A stretch of DNA of 64,000 nucleotides from Paenibacillus whitsoniae. GTDB taxonomy: Bacteria > Bacillota > Bacilli > Paenibacillales > NBRC-103111. Below are positions 42,355 to 51,109 of this stretch, piece by piece; the stretch's first letter is position 1; each line of letters opens with the position of its first letter. A program made the translations under genes and the position numbers. The notes beneath the pieces were generated by a model that saw only the letters and a program-made list of their open reading frames with translations, searched no databases and was not told the origin of the DNA. The stretch lies in the NCBI RefSeq assembly GCF_003955665.1, contig NZ_RXHU01000043.1:20017-84016 (forward strand). The letters run 5' to 3'.

Positions 42355-42436
42355 CGTTTGGGAAGCATTTCTATCGCCGGCGTGATCGCCGATAAGGTGG
42401 TCAACCTCCCCGGCGACCCACAGATCAGCCAAGCCG

Positions 42437-42465
42437 TTTAACCTTGAGCGTTTCTATGGTACAAT
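42437..42465 (+). promoter_or_regulatory. Promoter of mqnC
   Basis: Extended -10 TGGTACAAT (TACAAT at 42460-42465) with a weak TTTAAC -35 at 17-bp spacing; 45 bp before the GTG start. Confidence 0.55.
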
Positions 42466-42510
42466 GAATAGATATGAGCGAAATAGAGAAAGCGAAGGAG
42501 TTGAGCTGCT

Positions 42511-43647
42511 GTGAAACCGATTGATCGTATTTTAACGAAGGCACAAGCAGGCGGACGTATTGATGTGGAAGAATGTATTACCCTCTTTGAGTCCGATCAA
42601 ATAGAGAAAATTGGCGACACCGCCAACCAGATTATGAAAAAGTGGCACCCCGATCCGATCACGACCTTTGTTATCGGGCGGAATATCAACTACACGAACA
42701 TTTGTGACGTGTACTGCCGGTTCTGCGCGTTTTACCGTGCGCCGGGTTCCGAAGAAGGATACGTGCTGCCGGATGAAACGATTTTCCAGAAAATTCAAGA
42801 AACGTTGGATGTAGACGGCACCGAGATTCTGATGCAAGGCGGTACGAATCCGAACCTGCCTTTCAGCTATTATACGAACATTCTGCGTGAGATTAAGAAG
42901 CGTTTTAACATTACGATGCACTCCTTCTCTCCTGCAGAGATCATGAAAATGAAAGACGTCTCCGACGGACTTTCTCTCGAAGAAGTTGTTCGCCAACTGC
43001 ATGAAGCGGGCCTTGACTCGCTGCCTGGCGGCGGCGCAGAAATTCTTGACGATCGGACACGCCGCAAGATCAGCCGTCTCAAAGGCTCGTGGCGCGACTG
43101 GATGAACGTCATGCAAACCGCGCACAAGCTCGGCATGCATACGACAGGCACGATGGTTATCGGCTTCGGCGAGTCGCTCGAAGAGCGCGCGCTCCACATG
43201 CTGCGCATCCGCGACGCGCAGGACGATGTACTGCTGCAGAAGCTAAACACGCCGGGCTTCCTGGCGTTCATCCCGTGGACGTTCCAGCCGGACAATACCA
43301 ACATGAAGGCCGAGAAAGTGAAGCCGGAAGAGTACCTCAAGACGCTGGCCATCTCGCGCATCATGCTCGACAACGTGCCGAACTTCCAGTCCTCCTGGGT
43401 GACGATGGGCCCTGAGATCGGCAAGCTGACACTCAGCTACGGCTGCAACGACTTCGGCTCGACGATGATCGAAGAGAACGTTGTCTCCGCGGCGGGCACC
43501 ACGCACAAGGTCAACATCGGCTCGACACTGGACATCATCCGCCAAGCGGGCAAAATCCCGGCGCAGCGGAATACGAAGTATGAGATTCTGCGCGTGTTTG
43601 ATGACGAGAATGTGAAGGTTGATAAGGATTTTGTGATGCAGAATTAG
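42511..43647 (+). CDS. mqnC: Cyclic dehypoxanthinyl futalosine synthase MqnC
   Basis: 378 residues. Radical-SAM enzyme of the futalosine route to menaquinone; it cyclises dehypoxanthinyl futalosine. The [4Fe-4S] motif is CDVYCRFC within NYTNICDVYCRFCAFYRAPG. The barrel continues with EILMQGGTNPNLPF, SFSPAEIM, GLDSLPGGGAEILDDRTR and TTGTMVIGFGES. The C-terminus LSYGCNDFGSTMIEENVVSAAG is a strong family marker. It starts with GTG 42511 after AAGGAG. Other mqn genes are not in the window, so the pathway is presumably completed elsewhere. Confidence 0.93.
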   Translation: MKPIDRILTKAQAGGRIDVEECITLFESDQIEKIGDTANQIMKKWHPDPITTFVIGRNINYTNICDVYCRFCAFYRAPGSEEGYVLPDETIFQKIQETLDVDGTEILMQGGTNPNLPFSYYTNILREIKKRFNITMHSFSPAEIMKMKDVSDGLSLEEVVRQLHEAGLDSLPGGGAEILDDRTRRKISRLKGSWRDWMNVMQTAHKLGMHTTGTMVIGFGESLEERALHMLRIRDAQDDVLLQKLNTPGFLAFIPWTFQPDNTNMKAEKVKPEEYLKTLAISRIMLDNVPNFQSSWVTMGPEIGKLTLSYGCNDFGSTMIEENVVSAAGTTHKVNIGSTLDIIRQAGKIPAQRNTKYEILRVFDDENVKVDKDFVMQN

Positions 43648-43686
43648 GGGCATGGCAGTAAAAACTTCATAACGTGTGTAGGCTAC

Positions 43687-43742
43687 AACGCTTATCTACT
43701 ATTAAATCCGCTGAATGGATTTGTATGGATAAGCGTTTTTTG
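43687..43742 (+). terminator. Terminator at left border of cassette 2
   Basis: AACGCTTATC (43687-43696) pairs with GATAAGCGTT (43728-43737), with an inner AAATCC/GGATTT helix, then TTTTT. The same outer arms, ACAACGCTTATCTAC, recur at the right end of the cassette (53742). Confidence 0.88.
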
Positions 43743-43904
43743 TCGTCTGGCAAGGATAGTCGAGAAGAACGATCGGATGGGATTCGATAAACTCATTAAA
43801 ATTCTACTAGAAATAACAATATTATCATCTATATTGAACGATTTTCTCACTTTATAATTATCTTCCAAGGAGGAAAAAACGGAACATTCTTGCTTCGTTG
43901 CTAA

Positions 43905-43970
43905 TCGTAAGATTTTATCCGTTTATCCTTGGATTTTTGCTGTTTGGCTCGCGTCAGGCGGTGCTACAAT
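43905..43970 (+). promoter_or_regulatory. Operator-promoter block of cassette 2 kinase operon
   Basis: GATTTTATCCGTTTATCC (43911-43928) is nearly identical to the element at 16008. TGTTTG/TTTGGC (43941-43948) and TACAAT (43965-43970) form the probable promoter. The remainder of 43743-44047 shows no gene. Confidence 0.5.
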
Positions 43971-44047
43971 ACATATATCGGCAAGTCCCTATGTGGCGGA
44001 AGCGCTTGAGTAGCTTCTCGCCTTCTTGTGATTCGGAGGTATTCCAG

Positions 44048-45901
44048 ATGACGAAATGGCGTTCCCTTATTCGATATATCCGCCAAAAATTCAAGGTAAA
44101 GCTCATCATCAGCTTATCCGTTATTATTACGGTCTGCTCCGTTGTAATCGGGTATATCTCTTACCGGATCAATCTTCAATTATTTGAAGACGAGATCAGC
44201 AACCAATACCTGAAGACCAGCGAGCAGACGATGGAGCAGATTGGGTACAAAATTCAGGACATCTATCGGATAACGGATTTCATATTTTTTCACCCTTATG
44301 TGGAGCAACTTGTTCTTGACATGCAGGCAGAAGCCGGGGAGCATGAAAGCGCGGCATACCGCAATTATCAATTGGAACGGGAGTTGGCCAAGGTGCTCTT
44401 GCCCATTAAAAGCGAGACTCCCTATATCCGAGCTGTGTACATCACAGATGTGCGCGGCAACAATTTGTTCTATAGCCACTCGAATATGCTGGTTCCGCCT
44501 CAGTTCCCGGAATTCTACAATCAGGTGGAAAAAGGAATACCGGGTTCCTCCGCAGAGATTGTCTGGCAGAGGCTGAAGCTCCCGGATGAGCTGGAACCAT
44601 CGGGAGAAAAGAGCTATCTGGTTGCAGCCCGGAAATTGATGTCTACCAAACAGTACAGGCAGTACGGTACGATTATTTTGATTATCGATGAAACGCTATT
44701 CGAGGAATCCCTCAATCCGCTAATGACGGCTCGGGCTACGGGATTGCATCTGTATGACCAATACAACCGTCTGTTGTACAGCCTGGAGCCTAGGCAACCC
44801 ACCGGCCTTATGCCCGAGCTGGAGGAAGGAACGGGAACCTTCATTCAAAGCAACAGCACAGCGGATTACTTGACTGTTACCAGCGTGTATGAACCCCGGG
44901 GTTTCAAGCTGTTAAGCAGCGTCTCTTTGTCCGGGATCAAGGAGAAGGGACGTAATGTGTACAAGCTGGCACTGGTCTCAGGTTTCATCAGCATCCTATT
45001 GATGACAGCGAGTATTTCCTTTTTAAGCGGAAAAATGCTCAAGCCTTTGCTGGTTTTGGTGAAGGCTATGCACCGGGTTCGGGATGGCAACTTTCGGGTG
45101 GCCATTCCCAAGGCGTCCGCTGACGAGTTCGGCTTTCTGACGGACAGCTTCAATCGCATGATGTCTCATATCGATACATTGATACAGGAGGCGTATGTCA
45201 GCAAGCTCAGCGAGAAGGAAGCGGAGTTGAAAGCGCTGCAGGCGCAGCTCAATCCCCACTTTTTACATAATACGTTGAATACTATTTATTGGAAAATCAT
45301 GCTGCTGTACGATGATGAGGAAACGGCCTCTCTTGTCACCAGCTTGTCGAATTTGCTGAAGTATTCGTTGGAGCCTGTTTCCACCCCCAGCACTTTGCAG
45401 GAGGAACTGGCCCAGATCCGCAATTACATTAATATCCAGGAGGCCCGCTACGGAAGCAATCTCCATGTCAGTATCACCATGGAGGAGGGGCTGGAGCAGG
45501 GGAGGATGCAGCGGCTTTTGCTGCAGCCGTTGGTGGAGAATGTGTTCGTTCACGCGTTCCGGGACATGTCCGGGGAAAAGCGGCTTTCCATCCGCGCCTT
45601 CAGGCAAGGAGAGGATAGGCTGCGGATAGATATTGAAGATAACGGCTGCGGCATGCCGACGGAGAATCTGCATGTGCTGCTGAGAAAGCGGCTTACTGCG
45701 GCGGGCAGGAGACCTGAGGAACGAGAGAGTATCGGCATAAACAATGTGATCAGACGAATTGATCTGGTCTATGGAGACGCTTATGGTCTTGAGATTCATC
45801 CTCTTCGGGAGGGAACGCGGGTAAGCCTTAAGCTGCCATTTATCGTGGAGGAGGAGAAAACAGATGAACCGGAGGATGCGGATTTTACTGGTGGAGGATG
45901 A
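44048..45901 (+). CDS. YesM-type sensor histidine kinase, cassette 2
   Basis: 617 residues and closely similar throughout to the cassette 1 kinase. TM1 (VKLIISLSVIITVCSVVIGYISY) is followed by an extracellular sensor region, TM2 (LALVSGFISILLMTASISFLSG), HAMP, phosphoacceptor His404 in QLNPHFLHNTLNTIYW, and HATPase motifs LLQPLVENVFVHAF and IEDNGCGMP. The sensor region is more divergent than the cytoplasmic part, suggesting a related but different ligand. GGAGGT lies 7 bp before ATG 44048; an upstream in-frame extension to 43898 overlaps the operator and promoter. It overlaps the regulator gene by 38 bp. Confidence 0.92.
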   Translation: MTKWRSLIRYIRQKFKVKLIISLSVIITVCSVVIGYISYRINLQLFEDEISNQYLKTSEQTMEQIGYKIQDIYRITDFIFFHPYVEQLVLDMQAEAGEHESAAYRNYQLERELAKVLLPIKSETPYIRAVYITDVRGNNLFYSHSNMLVPPQFPEFYNQVEKGIPGSSAEIVWQRLKLPDELEPSGEKSYLVAARKLMSTKQYRQYGTIILIIDETLFEESLNPLMTARATGLHLYDQYNRLLYSLEPRQPTGLMPELEEGTGTFIQSNSTADYLTVTSVYEPRGFKLLSSVSLSGIKEKGRNVYKLALVSGFISILLMTASISFLSGKMLKPLLVLVKAMHRVRDGNFRVAIPKASADEFGFLTDSFNRMMSHIDTLIQEAYVSKLSEKEAELKALQAQLNPHFLHNTLNTIYWKIMLLYDDEETASLVTSLSNLLKYSLEPVSTPSTLQEELAQIRNYINIQEARYGSNLHVSITMEEGLEQGRMQRLLLQPLVENVFVHAFRDMSGEKRLSIRAFRQGEDRLRIDIEDNGCGMPTENLHVLLRKRLTAAGRRPEERESIGINNVIRRIDLVYGDAYGLEIHPLREGTRVSLKLPFIVEEEKTDEPEDADFTGGG

Positions 45902-47450
45902 GCCTATGTTCCGCAAGGGTCTGGCAAAGATGATCGCTGGTTTGAATACGGTCTGGGAAGTATGCGGGGAGGCGGAGAACGGCGAGGAAGCGGAGCAGCT
46001 CGTGGAACAATTGTGTCCGGATCTGGTCATTACGGATATTCGGATGCCCTTGATGGACGGTCTGGAGCTGCTGCAACGGGTGAAGGCTGCCCATCCCGAC
46101 ATCGAGGTCATTGTGATTACCGGCTACCAGGATTTCCAGTATGCCCAATCTGCTTTGCGTTGCGGTGCACTGGATATTCTGGTGAAGCCCTGCAGCAAAC
46201 AGGACATTTGCCTTGTGCTGGATAAAGCGGAAGCGGCGGCAGCCGTCAAGCGGCAGCAGCGGGGCATGGAGCAGTGGGAAGAAGCCCAGCGGTTGGACAA
46301 TGCGCTGCGGGAGCAGTTTCTGCGGCTGCCCTGCCGCCCGGACATTGCGGCAGTCCTGCAGCGCCGGATATACGGCACGAAATTGATCCTGCTCTATATC
46401 GCCGACTATTCTCCTGCCCACAAGCAATATGTGAAGAAGGATATTCCGCTCTTGCAATTTGCTGTGCTGAATATTGTCGGCGAGATGACGAGGGAGGTTC
46501 AAGGAGATGCGGGCTGCTTGCTGATCGTGGAGACAGGTTGTTTTGCCCTGTTTGTCAAGGATTTGGCAGCGGAGCAAGAGCGGCAACTGCAGAGCGCCAT
46601 TGCGGGGAGCCTGTGGAGCTTCCTTGGCCTGCGAACGGAGCTGCAGGAGGCGGTTGCCGTGACCGCTCTCGAACAGCTTCCGGATCTGTACGAGGAACGG
46701 CTTGGCGTTTGGCGGAGCGGAGCAGCGTTCGGCGGGATTCCCGCATCGTCGTTTTCCCGGGAGGAGGTCGAGCAATCCCTTCCTGACGGAGGCTCGAGCA
46801 GGATGAAGCAGCAGATGATCGCTGAACAGTTGGCCGAACTGATTCGGGAAGGGAACCTGAAGGGATTGAAGGAATGCCTGGAGCAGTTAACCGAAGCCGT
46901 GTGCGCCTCTAGCCCAGTGGTACGGAAGCTGGAGGCGCTGTCACTGGTTTTTGCCTTGCAGCAAACGGCCCGAAAACATTTGGAGTCAGAATCTGACGCC
47001 GGGCTGTTGACAGCCCGGATAGAGCGGCTTCACAAATGCGGCAGCTTGAAAGAGCTGCGGGCGTGGCTGGCGGAGGCGATAGAACATTTACTGGAGGAAC
47101 TGGCAGAGTGGCAGAACAAATACGGCGGGAGTTCTGTGGCTGCCGCTATCCGTTACATGGAGGAGCACTATGCGAGCAAGCAACTAGCGCTGGCGGATGT
47201 GGCTGGCCAGGCCCATCTGAGCCCTGCTTATTTTAGTCATTTGTTAAAGAAGGAAACAGGTCGAAGCTTTGTTACCCTTCTGATCGAAATGCGGATGGAA
47301 AAGGCGAAGCAGCTTCTGGCCGGTACGAGCTTGAACGTGACAGAGGTGGCGAGCATTGTAGGGTATGATCTGCCTAATTATTTTGCCAAACTGTTCAAGC
47401 AACACTGCGGATTGACCCCCAAGGAATACCGAAAGCAGCATCAGTCATAG
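45864..47450 (+). CDS. YesN-type response regulator with AraC DNA-binding domain, cassette 2
   Basis: 528 residues. Receiver domain with phospho-acceptor Asp58 in VITDIRMPLMDG and Lys in ILVKPC. Variable middle region, then AraC-type double helix-turn-helix at the C-terminus (LADVAGQAHLSPAYFSHLLKKETG and VTEVASIVGYDLPNYFAKLFKQ). The recognition helices are nearly the same as in the cassette 1 regulator, which agrees with the shared operator sequences, so cross-regulation is possible. GGAGGAG precedes the ATG. The middle region is richer in GC and in Leu/Glu codons than its counterpart. Confidence 0.92.
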   Translation: MNRRMRILLVEDEPMFRKGLAKMIAGLNTVWEVCGEAENGEEAEQLVEQLCPDLVITDIRMPLMDGLELLQRVKAAHPDIEVIVITGYQDFQYAQSALRCGALDILVKPCSKQDICLVLDKAEAAAAVKRQQRGMEQWEEAQRLDNALREQFLRLPCRPDIAAVLQRRIYGTKLILLYIADYSPAHKQYVKKDIPLLQFAVLNIVGEMTREVQGDAGCLLIVETGCFALFVKDLAAEQERQLQSAIAGSLWSFLGLRTELQEAVAVTALEQLPDLYEERLGVWRSGAAFGGIPASSFSREEVEQSLPDGGSSRMKQQMIAEQLAELIREGNLKGLKECLEQLTEAVCASSPVVRKLEALSLVFALQQTARKHLESESDAGLLTARIERLHKCGSLKELRAWLAEAIEHLLEELAEWQNKYGGSSVAAAIRYMEEHYASKQLALADVAGQAHLSPAYFSHLLKKETGRSFVTLLIEMRMEKAKQLLAGTSLNVTEVASIVGYDLPNYFAKLFKQHCGLTPKEYRKQHQS

Positions 47451-47489
47451 ACAGGCGGCATCCATGGAATAAGCTGGGAGGGGAACAAA

Positions 47490-49151
47490 TTGAACAGACA
47501 GAAGGAGAAGCGGCGTCGTTGCAGGCTGCTGCTGTTACCCGGGCTTATGCTGCTGGCGTTAGGAACGACTGCCTGCGCAACAAGCGGCGGCGATTCATCA
47601 ACTGCAAAGCCAAAGCCGCGGATCAAGGTTTCCGTCTACGACCGGGTGAATGTGCCGTCCAGCGAAGGCTCTATTGTTAACAACAAGATCACTCGCTGGA
47701 TCAATGAAGCTGGCCCTGTAGATGTAGAGTTCGTTCCCGTGCTGCGGACACAATCCGAGCAGAAGCTGAATGGATTGTTCGCTGCAGGAGAAGCTCCTGA
47801 TCTGATAATGGAATATGCGCCGCAAATCAAGAATACGCTCATCGACCAAGGGCTGTTGCGGCCAGTTGACGATATGATCGAACAGTACAGCACTACTTAT
47901 AAGGAAAGATTGCAGCGTTATCCGATTCTGCGCAAAGCGGGCACGGGTGAGGATGGACGGCTGTACCAGTTTGGGCGGATCAACGAGACGGTGCCTATGC
48001 GGGCAGCGTTCATTCGTACGGACTGGCTGGAGCGGCTGCAATTGGATATTCCGCAGACAACGGAGGAGCTGTTCCAAGTTGCCAAAGCATTCACTGAACA
48101 GGATCCGGACGGCAACGGCAAGCGGGACACGTATGGCATCGCCTTGGCAGGTACTCCCGGCGTTGTGATCGACGAGATGTTCGGATTAATTTATCCGGAT
48201 TACGTGGTTCGCGACGGGGAATTGGTGCATGGCTGGGACAATATTGAAGCGGTTACCGCTTTCAAGAAGCGGGTATATGATGAAGGGCTGGCGGATCGGG
48301 AATTCTGGAACGACAAGAATGGATATCGTGCCAGACAAGACTTTTTGCGTGGGCGGATCGGAATCTATTTGGATCAATTCAATGTTCCGACCGCCTTCTA
48401 TAACGACTTCTATGTGCGCCTAAAAAGGAATGTCCCCGATGCCCGGCTGACGGTTATTCCTTATCCGGTTACGCCGGTAGGGCAGTTCAATCCCGTATTC
48501 GTTAACCCTGTGCAGATGACCGGCGTCGTCAATGCCGCGACCCGCAATCCGAAGGCAGTGATGCAGTACGTCGATTTCGCCGTTTCGGAGCAATTTATGA
48601 AGACGATGTATTTCGGTTTTGCCGGTATTCATCACACGGTGGCGCCTAACGGCTGCCCTAAACTGATAGGCATGGAGAAGTGGCGCACGGAGTTTAATTA
48701 CGGAGTCGGGGATTTTGGCATGCTGACCTCTCCCACCCTTGCCGGCCGCTGTTATTTCGGTACAGAAAAACTGGACGAGAAGGAACCTCTGCAGCGGGAG
48801 GTTCAGAAGATGTTCGAGCTGAATTCCTCCTATGTGAACTTCGCTCTGGAGACAGCGGGCCCTACCCATGCGGAGCAAATGCCCAGACTGCCCCAGGACT
48901 TGCAGGGGATTGTAAACCAACTAACAGGCGTTGTCGGCACAGACGGGGACCTCTGGCTTAAGGCGATTCTGACTCCGAACTATTCTCCCGAGGAAGCCCG
49001 CAAGGAGGCGGAAGCGCTGTGGGAGCAGGCCGGCGGGAAGAAAGTGGATGAATGGTACCGAAATTTCTATGCCCATGACAGGGATCAGGCGATTATGACG
49101 AAGGATATCTACCAGCTATTCAGGGAGCAGCGCGCCACCCGGGGAAAATGA
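47490..49151 (+). CDS. Lipoprotein solute-binding protein SBP-A, cassette 2
   Basis: 553 residues. Arg-rich signal start and lipobox TTAC (Cys29). It is clearly paralogous to SBP-A of cassette 1: both contain KNTLID, DGRLYQFGRINET or a close variant, PDGNGK-DTYGIA, and end with VDEWYR-FYA. TTG 47490 is used after GGGAGGGGA. As in cassette 1 it follows the kinase and regulator genes. Here no terminator separates it from the permeases, although a new promoter lies at 49196. Confidence 0.9.
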   Translation: MNRQKEKRRRCRLLLLPGLMLLALGTTACATSGGDSSTAKPKPRIKVSVYDRVNVPSSEGSIVNNKITRWINEAGPVDVEFVPVLRTQSEQKLNGLFAAGEAPDLIMEYAPQIKNTLIDQGLLRPVDDMIEQYSTTYKERLQRYPILRKAGTGEDGRLYQFGRINETVPMRAAFIRTDWLERLQLDIPQTTEELFQVAKAFTEQDPDGNGKRDTYGIALAGTPGVVIDEMFGLIYPDYVVRDGELVHGWDNIEAVTAFKKRVYDEGLADREFWNDKNGYRARQDFLRGRIGIYLDQFNVPTAFYNDFYVRLKRNVPDARLTVIPYPVTPVGQFNPVFVNPVQMTGVVNAATRNPKAVMQYVDFAVSEQFMKTMYFGFAGIHHTVAPNGCPKLIGMEKWRTEFNYGVGDFGMLTSPTLAGRCYFGTEKLDEKEPLQREVQKMFELNSSYVNFALETAGPTHAEQMPRLPQDLQGIVNQLTGVVGTDGDLWLKAILTPNYSPEEARKEAEALWEQAGGKKVDEWYRNFYAHDRDQAIMTKDIYQLFREQRATRGK

Positions 49152-49165
49152 AACGATAATCGAAG

Positions 49166-49223
49166 AATCGTATCTGTTTTCCGATGATTTCTGAATGTTT
49201 GTCCATTCCTCTGACGGTATACT
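49166..49223 (+). promoter_or_regulatory. Operator-promoter block of cassette 2 permease operon
   Basis: AATCGTATCTGTTTTCC (49166-49182), then TGTTTG (49196-49201), 16-bp spacer, TATACT (49218-49223). Spacing and sequence align with the cassette 1 block at 21295-21352. Confidence 0.5.
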
Positions 49224-49245
49224 GAAAATCAGAGGGGGGAGCAAA

Positions 49246-50172
49246 GTGATTGTGAAATCGGCAAGGACCAAAAATGCTTTGCGTTATCTGGATAGGAAGA
49301 AATACCTTTATATCCTTCTTATTCCATGTATTGTGTACTTTTTTATCTTTAATTATATTCCCATGTATGGAATTATTATTGCGTTCAAGGACTTCAACTT
49401 TGCCAAAGGGATTATCCACAGTCCTTGGGTTGGTTTGGAGCACTTCAGGTACATGTTCGGATTGAGTGATTTCTACCAGGTGTTCTGGAACTCGTTCTAT
49501 CTGGGGCTGCTGCGGCTTGTATTCACCTTTCCTTTTCCGATCTTGCTGGCGCTTTTTCTCAACGAAATTCGCCAGGTGATGTATCAGCGTCTGACCCAAA
49601 CCATCATCTATTTACCTCACTTTATTTCCTGGGTAGTCATTGGCGGCATTCTGGTGAACTTCCTGTCCCCGAGTTGGGGGATTGTAAATATTTTCCTAAA
49701 GCAATTGGGCATCGAACCGGTCTTCTTCTTGGCTAATCCGGATTATTTCCGCCCTATTGTGGTGTTGAGCAGTATCTGGAAGGAAGCCGGTTGGGGCAGC
49801 ATCATTTTCCTTGCCGCTATTACCGGCATTAACGCTGAATTGTACGAAGCCGCTAGTATAGACGGCGCCAGCCGGCTGCAACGTATCTGGTATGTGACGC
49901 TTCCCGGCATCAAATCCACCATTATGGTGCTGTTCATTCTCCGCTTGGGACATATCATGGGCAACGGCTTCGAGCAAATATTCGTCTTGCAAAATCCGAT
50001 GAATTTGAGCGTATCCGAAGTGTTCGAGACGTATTCGTACCGGGTCGGGTTGCTAGGCAGCCGCTTCTCCTTCGGAACGACAGTGGGGCTGTTCACTTCT
50101 GTTATTGGCATGATCTTCCTGATCTTGGGCGACCGCCTGGCCAAACTGATGAAGGAGGATGGCATATGGTAA
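49246..50172 (+). CDS. LplB-type ABC transporter permease, cassette 2
   Basis: About 308 residues and the same length as its cassette 1 paralogue when GTG 49246 is used. The two N-termini then align without gaps, reaching KYLYILL together. Six helices; EAA loop ELYEAASIDGASRLQRIWYVTLPGIKS. The ribosome site GGGGGGAG is close to 49246; GTG 49252 is the alternative, while the ATG at 49195 lies on the promoter. It overlaps the next gene by 7 bp. No ATPase gene accompanies it. Confidence 0.9.
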   Translation: MIVKSARTKNALRYLDRKKYLYILLIPCIVYFFIFNYIPMYGIIIAFKDFNFAKGIIHSPWVGLEHFRYMFGLSDFYQVFWNSFYLGLLRLVFTFPFPILLALFLNEIRQVMYQRLTQTIIYLPHFISWVVIGGILVNFLSPSWGIVNIFLKQLGIEPVFFLANPDYFRPIVVLSSIWKEAGWGSIIFLAAITGINAELYEAASIDGASRLQRIWYVTLPGIKSTIMVLFILRLGHIMGNGFEQIFVLQNPMNLSVSEVFETYSYRVGLLGSRFSFGTTVGLFTSVIGMIFLILGDRLAKLMKEDGIW

Positions 50173-51032
50173 ACAATGGTATAGGTGATCGCGTGTTCAG
50201 TGTGATTAATTATACATTTGTGACGCTGTTTTCCTTGGCCTGCCTGTTTCCCTTCCTCTATGTGGTTGCCTTATCGGTAACGCCTTATTCCGAATACCTT
50301 GAGCATCCTTTGCGGCTGATCCCGAGCCACTTGGAGTTTGGCGCTTACAAGCAAATTCTGCAGATGCCGCTGATGTGGAGCGGTTATAAGGTCACAGTGT
50401 TCATTACACTTGCCGGTGTGGCGCTGAACATCTTCTTGTTGGTTATTTCCGCGTACCCGTTGTCCAAGCCGGACTTGAAGGGTCGGAATGTCATTCTGGC
50501 ATTCATCGTGTTCACCATGTTCTTTAACGGCGGCCTCATCCCTAACTTCTATCTGATAAAAACGCTGGGCTTATACAATACACTCTGGAGCTTGATTTTG
50601 CCTGGGGCATTGGGGGCGTATAACTTAATTCTGATGAAAAATTTCATCAGTTCCATTCCTGCCAGCCTAGAGGAATCCGCCTATATCGACGGCGCCAACG
50701 AGATTAAGGTGCTGTTCCGGATCATTATCCCGCTGTCCAAACCGGCCATTGCCACATTCGTTATTTTCCATGCAGTCGGTCAGTGGAACACGTTCTTCTC
50801 CGCAATTATCTATACCTCCAAACGCAGCTTATGGCCGTTGATGCTCATTCTGCGGGACTTGGTGGTCGAGGACGGAGGGTTAGCCCGGGATATGATGGAT
50901 AGCGGCAGTGTAACCGAATTTACTCTTAAGATGGCGATAATTGTATTTGCTACACTGCCTATTATTTTGGTTTACCCGTTCTTGCAAAGGTTCTTCATGA
51001 AAGGTTTGCTGGGTGGATCCATCAAAGGATGA
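50166..51032 (+). CDS. LplC/YtcP-type ABC transporter permease, cassette 2
   Basis: 288 residues, one shorter than its cassette 1 paralogue. EAA loop SLEESAYIDGANEIKVLFRIIIPLSKPAIAT and C-terminus RFFMKGLLGGSIKG. AAGGAGG lies inside the end of the preceding gene, so translation is coupled. Together with the preceding permease it forms the channel for the sugar bound by SBP-B. Confidence 0.9.
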   Translation: MVNNGIGDRVFSVINYTFVTLFSLACLFPFLYVVALSVTPYSEYLEHPLRLIPSHLEFGAYKQILQMPLMWSGYKVTVFITLAGVALNIFLLVISAYPLSKPDLKGRNVILAFIVFTMFFNGGLIPNFYLIKTLGLYNTLWSLILPGALGAYNLILMKNFISSIPASLEESAYIDGANEIKVLFRIIIPLSKPAIATFVIFHAVGQWNTFFSAIIYTSKRSLWPLMLILRDLVVEDGGLARDMMDSGSVTEFTLKMAIIVFATLPIILVYPFLQRFFMKGLLGGSIKG

Positions 51033-51109
51033 GTGGCTCAGCGTTGACTTGGTTATAACTGCGCAGGCAGCGGTTGTAATAGATAATCAGGATAAAGGGG
51101 AGATTTACG

